Shown piece by piece: positions 7,635 through 12,549 of a stretch of DNA of 12,549 nucleotides. The notes under the pieces are model-generated. The model was not told the origin of the DNA, did not search any database, and was given only the letters and a program-made list of their open reading frames with translations. The DNA comes from Rikenella microfusus. GTDB taxonomy: Bacteria; Bacteroidota; Bacteroidia; Bacteroidales; SZUA-534. A program made the translations under genes and the position numbers. The stretch covers positions 1 to 12,549 of the forward strand of contig DYQV01000051.1 in NCBI GenBank assembly GCA_020719105.1, written 5' to 3'. Position 1 is the stretch's first letter, and every line of letters begins with the position of its first letter.

Positions 7635-9566
7635 TTACTCTTGATCCATGGTATCAAGTAAACGAAGTTTTTGCTTTAAATCTTCCATATTCTTCTTTGC
7701 TAAATCTATTTTCCGGTTAACTTCTATCAAAAGTGCACTGGAATTTTTCGATTTGGAGAAAAACCCAATGTTATTCTCATATAAAGCAATTTCGTTCTCC
7801 ATTTCCTTAAGTCTGGTTGCCAGCTTACTCCTTTCGGAATAAATTTTCCCCTTCGACTGAGTGCCAGCCCAATTTTCAACTTTGGAACGATAGTTAATTT
7901 TATCTCGTTCAGCTACATCAATTTTTAAACTGTCAAACTGAGCATTAATGGCTTCACGAAATTCCTTTGTAATTTTATCTTTTTTATTGAGTGGAACATG
8001 ACCAATTTCTGACCACTGCTTTTGAATTTCAATAAGTATTCTGAGGTTTTCTTTGTCTTCGCCGCCTTTTACAAAAGTTTTAACTGTATTTATTAATTCC
8101 AATTTGAGTTTCAAATTTTCTTCCTGACGAGTATCAGCAGTATTATAAAATTCAGATTTTTTATTAAAAAATGAATCACAGGCTGTGCGGAACCTTTTCC
8201 ATAGAATGTCAGAATGTTTTTTAGGCACTGGTCCAATTTCTTTCCAACGTTTTTGCAGTTTTACAAAGTCTTCGGTAGTCTTTTTCCATTCCGCGCTATC
8301 TTTCAATGCTTCGGCCTGAACACACAAATCTAATTTATATTGCAGGTTGTTTTTTTGAACCTCTTTTGCTTCTTTATAAAAATCGCGTTTAAGCGAAAAA
8401 AACTTATCACAACCCGTTTTGAATCGTTGATAAACCTTATTATTATCTTTTTTAGGAGCAAAACCTATAGTTCTCCAAAGTTTTTGAATTTCAATAATAG
8501 TATGTGCTTTATCTTCCCATACTTTTGGATTCGAAAAATCAGCAGTCAGAACTTCCTCAATTCTTTCGCACAGGGCTATTTTTTGCTCTAGGTTTCTAAT
8601 TTGCTGGTCTTTAATTTCATCAAAGTACTCCTGGTGTTTTTTATTAATTTGACTGGTAGCATTTTTAAACCTATCCCAAATGTCTTCCTTTTGTTCGCGT
8701 GTAACCGGACCAATTTCTCTCCAGTGGTTGTGATAATCCTGAAGCAACTTAAAAGCTTTAGTAACGGAGTCTTCAATTAATAAAGCTTCTGCTTTTTCGC
8801 ATAGCTCCATTTTAAGCTCCATGTTTTTCTTCAAATCCAGATCGCGTAATTCCTTGTTTATCTTAATGTAATCGTAGAATTTTTCCACATGGTGATTGTA
8901 GTTTTCCCATAAATTTTTCACTTCACTTTGCGGAACCAATCCTATATCGCGCCATTTTTGTTGCAAATCACGGAATTCCTGAAAAGTTCTGTTTATTGAC
9001 TCTTCGTTGTTTACCAACTCTTTTATTTCTTCAACTATTTGAAGTTTTGCTTTTAAATTAGCTTGTTTTACCTCATCGCTTTGATGATTTAACTGACTTT
9101 TTTGATTTTTATATTTATTATATAATGATTTAAAGGTTTCTTCAGAAGCCTGATCTTCAAAAACAAAATCTTCAATTTTTCCTCCGGCTTCTAAAAAAGC
9201 AGCAGTAGCTTCAGCTAATTCAACTTTATATTTCTTGTAAAAATTAATTTTAATTTCCTCCACTGCATTTCTAATTTCAACAACCGTATAATCGGTAATC
9301 AAACTGTGAAGTTTTGCAATCAAAGTAGCCCTATCGTAGATGGAATAGTCTTCGGGCATTATTATTTTATGTGATTCTTCTAATTCAGAATGCTCATCAA
9401 TTTCTGGTATATTTTCTGTCAAATCTTCAATTTCAACAGTACCCTGTTCAACCTCTTCTAATATAGGTTCTGGTGTTGGATTAACATTAGCAATCTCTAC
9501 AGGATTGGCTTGATCGGCACCTTCTTCAGGTTGGTTTTGTTCGTTCGGATAATCTAAATTTTCCAT
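7635..9566 (-). CDS. DUF349 repeat protein (five repeats, coiled-coil)
   Basis: The 643-residue protein has an acidic, Pro/Glu-rich and probably disordered N-terminus (1-70) and a helical region (71-165). Five tandem DUF349-type helical repeats follow, with cores WRDIGLVP (W205), WREIGPVT (W282), WRTIGFAP (W364), WKEIGPVP (W441) and WSEIGHVP (W518). The tryptophans are spaced 77, 82, 77 and 77 residues apart. A C-terminal coiled coil (about 575-640) contains the short conserved stretch ENNIGFFSKSKNSSAL. There is no signal peptide or membrane segment, so it is probably cytoplasmic. DUF349 proteins are widespread in Bacteroidota and Actinobacteria without an agreed biochemical role; I assign none. 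It is transcribed alone: divergent from trmD and closed by its own terminator. Confidence 0.92.
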   Translation of the reverse strand: MENLDYPNEQNQPEEGADQANPVEIANVNPTPEPILEEVEQGTVEIEDLTENIPEIDEHSELEESHKIIMPEDYSIYDRATLIAKLHSLITDYTVVEIRNAVEEIKINFYKKYKVELAEATAAFLEAGGKIEDFVFEDQASEETFKSLYNKYKNQKSQLNHQSDEVKQANLKAKLQIVEEIKELVNNEESINRTFQEFRDLQQKWRDIGLVPQSEVKNLWENYNHHVEKFYDYIKINKELRDLDLKKNMELKMELCEKAEALLIEDSVTKAFKLLQDYHNHWREIGPVTREQKEDIWDRFKNATSQINKKHQEYFDEIKDQQIRNLEQKIALCERIEEVLTADFSNPKVWEDKAHTIIEIQKLWRTIGFAPKKDNNKVYQRFKTGCDKFFSLKRDFYKEAKEVQKNNLQYKLDLCVQAEALKDSAEWKKTTEDFVKLQKRWKEIGPVPKKHSDILWKRFRTACDSFFNKKSEFYNTADTRQEENLKLKLELINTVKTFVKGGEDKENLRILIEIQKQWSEIGHVPLNKKDKITKEFREAINAQFDSLKIDVAERDKINYRSKVENWAGTQSKGKIYSERSKLATRLKEMENEIALYENNIGFFSKSKNSSALLIEVNRKIDLAKKNMEDLKQKLRLLDTMDQE

Positions 9567-9659
9567 CTTTAATCAATTAAATGATAGTTAGCGGCAATGT
9601 ATAAAAACATTCCTAGTTTCAACCTACGAAAATATAACTTCTGCTCGAAAAACACTAAG

Positions 9660-9675
9660 AATATTCATGAATATT
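9660..9675. promoter_or_regulatory. 16-bp perfect palindrome in a divergent promoter region
   Basis: AATATTCA is followed directly by TGAATATT. It lies roughly midway between two divergent starts, 94 bp from the DUF349 start and about 115 bp upstream of the trmD -33 element. It has the form of a dimeric regulator site, but its AT-rich composition makes a chance palindrome more likely than at 5166-5185. Confidence 0.35.
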
Positions 9676-9788
9676 TAACGAAAGACCCGTGAATGGGTGC
9701 AAAAGTGATTTAAACGGTATTTATAACTAATGGAATCGGTATTCAAACTTAATATTTTGAGATCAAAAAAATCAATTCGGAGTAAGAA

Positions 9789-9820
9789 TTTGGTTTGTAG
9801 GTTAGTTGCACTTACTTTTG
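9789..9820 (+). promoter_or_regulatory. Promoter of trmD
   Basis: TTTG (9789-9792), a 20-bp spacer, then TACTTTTG (9813-9820): both elements match the Bacteroidota -33/-7 consensus with near-ideal spacing. Transcription would start near 9826, giving a leader of about 18 nt before ATG 9844. This is the best-formed promoter in the window. Confidence 0.75.
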
Positions 9821-9843
9821 CAATCACTAAATATTATTAACAA

Positions 9844-10527
9844 ATGCGCATCGACATTTTAACCATTCTGCCTGAACTAATTCAAGGTAGTTTTGAGCAT
9901 AGCATCATTAAAAGGGCAACGGATAAAGGGTTGGTCAAAGTTTATTTTCATAATATCCGCGATTACTCTACCGATAAACATAAAAAGGTTGACGATTATG
10001 CTTTTAGCGGAGGTGCCGGAATGGTAATGACCATACAACCCATTGAGGCAGCCATTGAAGCACTAACAAGTCAGCGGAAATACGATGAAATTATTTACAC
10101 TTCCCCCGATGGGGAAACATTCAATCAACAAATAGCAAACCAGTATTCTTCGTTCGAAAATATTATGATTTTATGCGGACATTATAAGGGAATAGACCAA
10201 CGAATCCGTGAACATTTAATTACCCGGGAAATATCTATAGGTGATTATGTTTTAACTGGAGGCGAACTAGCCGCTGCTGTAATGGCTGATGCAATAATCC
10301 GACTTATTCCAGGAGTTCTTTCCGATGAAACATCGGCACTGTCAGATTCTTTTCAGGACAATTTACTTTCGCCACCAGTTTATACCCGTCCAGCCGAATA
10401 TAAAGGATGGAAAGTGCCTGAAATATTGCTTTCAGGGAATACTAAACTTATTGATAATTGGTTGCATGAACAGTCGCTGGAAAGGACAAAAAAGCTGCGT
10501 CCCGATTTATTGCATGGGCATGAATAA
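9844..10527 (+). CDS. trmD: tRNA (guanine-N1)-methyltransferase
   Basis: TrmD methylates G37 at N1 in tRNAs with G36pG37, using S-adenosylmethionine, and so prevents +1 frameshifting. The 227-residue protein carries the SPOUT trefoil-knot signature: DYAFSGGAGMVM (51-62), LCGHYKGIDQR (110-120), ISIGDYVLTGGELA (130-143) and RLIPGVL (153-159). The catalytic aspartate equivalent to Asp169 of the E. coli/Haemophilus enzymes is Asp168 in SDSF, followed by the YTRP motif (180-183) and the C-terminal helical domain ending KLRPDLL. Length and motifs are complete. It has its own promoter and is not in the rpsP-rimM-trmD-rplS operon seen in many other bacteria. Its stop codon lies 3 bp from the stop of the convergent channel gene. 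Confidence 0.97.
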   Translation: MRIDILTILPELIQGSFEHSIIKRATDKGLVKVYFHNIRDYSTDKHKKVDDYAFSGGAGMVMTIQPIEAAIEALTSQRKYDEIIYTSPDGETFNQQIANQYSSFENIMILCGHYKGIDQRIREHLITREISIGDYVLTGGELAAAVMADAIIRLIPGVLSDETSALSDSFQDNLLSPPVYTRPAEYKGWKVPEILLSGNTKLIDNWLHEQSLERTKKLRPDLLHGHE

Positions 10528-10530
10528 TAG

Positions 10531-12282
10531 TTACCTAAGTATCTTCCTCACAAATGCCACTGTAAAGTAAGACATCAGAAATACACCCGTAAATCCTTCT
10601 AAAAGTGAAAGCACGCGGTTTAAGCCCATCGGATAAAAATCACCGTATCCTATGGTAAAAAAAGTAACTCCCGAAAAGAAAAAGCTACGACCAACCATCC
10701 CTATTTCATTATGTGCACCTCCTAAACCCGAAACAATATTTCCTAGTCCCAGCAACTGAATTGCGATGTAAAGTAAACTGAAAAAGGTGTAAGTTGTAGC
10801 CATTGAAACCATTACTCTGACTGGATTTGTTGCGTATAAACCTGCATAATCAAAAACCAGTTTTTTAAATGCGTAGGCTGGATATTTTAGGACATTTAAA
10901 ACTATCGATTTGTGCTTGCTTACCGAAAAATCGGATAACAACTCATACCTTTTAAACCATACATAGGAATCATCCTCGTCGGAATACTGTCCTGCTTTAT
11001 TAAAACTTTCTTTGAGTATGCGGAACTGTTCGGCTTTTTCGGCTAAAGTAGTTTTGTGCTGGTTTTTAATCAACTGTAATACATGGTTATTCTTCCAGTC
11101 GATATAAAGTGTTCCCAGAAGTCGCATTCCTGATATATTGAGTACATGGAGTATTACTTCATTCTGATATGGTTTTAAATCAATAATATCGCGAACCACT
11201 GTATCGCTTAAGTCTATTTCATGACATTGCTTCACCCGCAAATCAACATATCGGTTTAAATGGCAGCCTTTGAGCACCAAGGTATGAAACTTGCCATTAA
11301 AAAAGGATATCTCACAATCGCCTAAAATGGCTTTTTCCATATTTAATTCTGTATTTTCGAACTCGGCCAATTCAAAAATTAAATGACCTGTCCCAAATGC
11401 GGTTTTTTTAAAGGTTACCCTTCCCTCAGCCGCTGACCCTTCAAAATTTACTTCGCCATTGCCAAATACTGCCCGATTGAAATTTACTTTACCGGAACCA
11501 AACTCAACGGTTTTAAAATCAGTTAATCCATTTCCAAAATCTGTCCGTTCAAAAGAAATGTCGCCATCGCCAAATTTTGCAAAATGGAAATCAGCCTTTC
11601 CATCGCCAAACCTTGCCACTTTAAACGAAACATCGCCACGATTAAAATTGCTATTGATAAACGAAACCTCACCTCCGCCAAATTCAGTATTCACAAAATT
11701 CAATTCCCCTTCGCCAAAATCGGCATATTGAAAATCCTTCAATCCTTCAGAAAAAATAGCATTCTTGAATGATTTCAAGCCTTTCCCGAACGTTGTATTG
11801 GAAAAATCAACCTTCTTGCTTTTAACAAGGGCATAGCTAAAATCAAATTTACCATTCCCAAAAATGTTATGTTTAAAAGTTAAATCGCCGGAGGCAAAGC
11901 AGCATTCGGTAAATTCAACATCGCCATCGGCAATCTTTAAAAAAGAGAAATCAATTTCAAATTCCGATGCCAGCAAAGAACCTTTGGCCGATAATTTCTT
12001 AATCTCCACATAATCGGTTTTAGGAATTAACCTTGTTCTGCGGTAGGCTGTGGTAGAAAAATTATGGATATAAGCATAATCCAGGTTCACTTCGCCGGTA
12101 TCGTCTAATAGCTCATAAACCTTACTGATTGGCAAGTAACCGTAATCGGTGGCAAACAGGTACCGTCCGTGTTGATCGAAAAACGATACCACAGCAGTAA
12201 ATGGATAGTGAATATCGCCTTCGGCATAAAATGCTTTGTCTATAATTTTAACCTCAATGGTATCGAAATTTGGGTTAATCAT
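10531..12282 (-). CDS. Repeat-rich two-helix potassium channel-like protein
   Basis: This 583-residue protein has four parts. Residues 1-110 are an uncharacterised soluble region. Residues 112-332 are about 18 tandem 12-residue repeats. Residues 333-486 form a linker that begins with weaker beta-helix-like sequence and contains AEQFRILKESFNKAGQYSD (417-435) and the basic stretch before NPVRV, similar to linkers I recall from pentapeptide-repeat ion channels. Residues 488-512 (TM1), 532-548 (pore helix and filter FFTIGYGD) and 558-578 (TM2) form an Ion_trans_2-type pore. TIGYGD (543-548, bases 10656-10639) is the canonical K+ selectivity filter, so a tetrameric K+ channel in the inner membrane with a large cytoplasmic N-terminal region is likely. 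There is no signal peptide, RCK/TrkA domain or cyclic-nucleotide domain; the gating stimulus is unknown. The start follows a promoter region at 12341-12356. Confidence 0.88.
   Translation of the reverse strand: MINPNFDTIEVKIIDKAFYAEGDIHYPFTAVVSFFDQHGRYLFATDYGYLPISKVYELLDDTGEVNLDYAYIHNFSTTAYRRTRLIPKTDYVEIKKLSAKGSLLASEFEIDFSFLKIADGDVEFTECCFASGDLTFKHNIFGNGKFDFSYALVKSKKVDFSNTTFGKGLKSFKNAIFSEGLKDFQYADFGEGELNFVNTEFGGGEVSFINSNFNRGDVSFKVARFGDGKADFHFAKFGDGDISFERTDFGNGLTDFKTVEFGSGKVNFNRAVFGNGEVNFEGSAAEGRVTFKKTAFGTGHLIFELAEFENTELNMEKAILGDCEISFFNGKFHTLVLKGCHLNRYVDLRVKQCHEIDLSDTVVRDIIDLKPYQNEVILHVLNISGMRLLGTLYIDWKNNHVLQLIKNQHKTTLAEKAEQFRILKESFNKAGQYSDEDDSYVWFKRYELLSDFSVSKHKSIVLNVLKYPAYAFKKLVFDYAGLYATNPVRVMVSMATTYTFFSLLYIAIQLLGLGNIVSGLGGAHNEIGMVGRSFFFSGVTFFTIGYGDFYPMGLNRVLSLLEGFTGVFLMSYFTVAFVRKILR
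10639..10656 (-). other. Potassium selectivity filter codons (TIGYGD)
   Basis: These six codons encode Thr-Ile-Gly-Tyr-Gly-Asp, the canonical K+ channel filter, directly after a predicted pore helix (GRSFFFSGVTFF) and between the two transmembrane helices. It is the decisive evidence for K+ over Na+ or nonselective conduction. Confidence 0.9.
11287..11934 (-). repeat. About 18 in-frame degenerate 36-bp (12-residue) repeats
   Basis: Protein units begin at residues 117, 129, 141, 153, 165, 177, 189, 201, 213, 225, 237, 249, 261, 273, 285 (one residue short), 296, 308 and 320, closing at Phe332. The consensus is F-G-x-G-x-[VIL]-x-F-x-x-[AT]-x. The best units are in the middle (189-284), for example FGEGELNFVNTE and FGDGDISFERTD. 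A partial unit may precede at residue 112. Spacing of the aromatic residues alternates 7 and 5; the 5-spaced step resembles a pentapeptide repeat and the 7-spaced step adds a G-x-G turn. The DNA copies are diverged, so the array is old and maintained at protein level. Confidence 0.88.
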
Positions 12283-12340
12283 TTTTTTGTTTTAAGGAAC
12301 TAAGTATGTATGACTTTTGCTTTTCAAATTTTTATATTTT

Positions 12341-12356
12341 CAAATATACAAAGTTA
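12341..12356 (-). promoter_or_regulatory. Two adjacent -7 elements before the channel gene
   Basis: On the minus strand TAACTTTG (12356-12349) and TATATTTG (12348-12341) both match TAnnTTTG exactly and abut each other. Starts near 12343 or 12335 would leave leaders of about 50-60 nt. No good -33 TTTG is present at normal spacing: the nearest, 12386-12383, is 26 bp from the first element, and a TTTA at 12373-12370 is 21 bp from the second. Confidence 0.45.
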
Positions 12357-12393
12357 CAGTAAACGAATATAAATTATTATTTCAAATTAACCC

Positions 12394-12516
12394 GGATTAT
12401 TCAAGAATAATCCTGACGATAAAGCTCCTCCTCAAAATTGGGAAAATAAAAACTCCCAATTTTGGGTGTAGCTATCCCGATGTAAAATCGGGAGGGGTTT
12501 ACTTGCGTGAGCTCAC
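12394..12516. repeat. Cluster of four small inverted repeats
   Basis: Four dyads lie in 123 bp: GGATTATTC/GAATAATCC with a 2-nt loop (12394-12413), an 11-bp stem CAAAATTGGGA/TCCCAATTTTG with a 10-nt loop (12433-12464), TCCCGAT/ATCGGGA with a 5-nt loop (12475-12493), and the palindrome GTGAGCTCAC (12507-12516). The second could end a transcript entering from the right, though no long T-run follows. No ORF is convincing here. It may be a noncoding intergenic repeat. Confidence 0.55.
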
Positions 12517-12549
12517 TTTGTTCGGTTCCCGCTTTGCAACCCAATGCCC

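Larger units (their letters stand above)
9567..9843. other. Divergent intergenic region between the DUF349 gene and trmD
   Basis: This 277-bp region separates two divergent genes. It holds the trmD promoter, a 16-bp palindrome (9660-9675), and a direct repeat CGGTATT at 9715-9721 and 9737-9743, exactly 22 bp apart (about two helical turns). A degenerate minus-strand promoter for the DUF349 gene may be TTG (9622-9620) followed after 16 bp by TATACATTG (9603-9595), one base short of the consensus -7. I found no ORF or RNA gene in it. Confidence 0.5.

Noticed and set aside
10325..10570. 81-codon plus-strand ORF overlapping trmD and the channel gene end
   Set aside because: It is a different frame of trmD with no recognisable protein features.
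11287..11934. 36-bp periodicity resembling a CRISPR or DNA tandem array
   Set aside because: The units are diverged at DNA level, there are no repeat/spacer blocks, and the period is an exact codon multiple inside one open reading frame. It is a protein repeat.
12494..12549. Possible short coding frame at the right edge
   Set aside because: The stretch is too short and has no recognisable product or start context; the inverted repeats point to noncoding DNA.

Overview
The window looks like a chromosomal stretch from a member of the Bacteroidota. It is AT-rich. No gene start is preceded by a Shine-Dalgarno sequence. Several genes carry the Bacteroidota-type -7 promoter element TAnnTTTG (before the TPR gene, pyrG, trmD and the channel gene). 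The gene content fits as well: a TonB-dependent receptor with an N-terminal CarboxypepD_reg-like domain, a pyrG-yidC pair, a multi-DUF349 protein and the TPR-ribH neighbourhood. I see no rRNA, tRNA, CRISPR array, transposase or phage gene.

Layout, left to right. Positions 1-145 hold a promoter. A membrane-anchored TPR protein (146-838, +) and lumazine synthase RibH (909-1406, +) follow, separated by a terminator-like hairpin. A strong bidirectional terminator (1481-1513) separates ribH from the convergent, minus-strand pair pyrG (starting near 5023) and yidC (ending 1517). Upstream of pyrG is a 20-bp perfect palindrome (5166-5185), then a TonB-dependent outer-membrane receptor (5228-7555, -), a terminator (about 7597-7622) and a five-repeat DUF349 protein (7635-9566, -). 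A 277-bp divergent intergenic region with a 16-bp palindrome leads to trmD (9844-10527, +). trmD ends 3 bp from a convergent gene (10531-12282, -) that encodes a repeat-rich potassium-channel-like protein. The last 267 bp hold that gene's promoter region and a row of small inverted repeats.

Most genes are housekeeping: riboflavin synthesis (RibH), CTP synthesis (PyrG), membrane protein insertion (YidC) and tRNA m1G37 methylation (TrmD). They do not form one pathway. Only pyrG-yidC, and perhaps TPR-ribH, look co-transcribed.

The most unusual object is the channel protein. An uncharacterised N-terminal region is followed by about 18 consecutive repeats of 12 residues (pattern F-G-x-G-x-[VIL]-x-F-x-x-[AT]-x), a linker, and a two-helix pore domain with the K+ filter TIGYGD. 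Pentapeptide-repeat/ion-channel fusions are known, but a strict 12-residue period is not the usual pentapeptide arrangement. A second useful result is that pyrG probably starts at a TTG (5023): the upstream in-frame GTG at 5053 lies inside the -7 promoter element.
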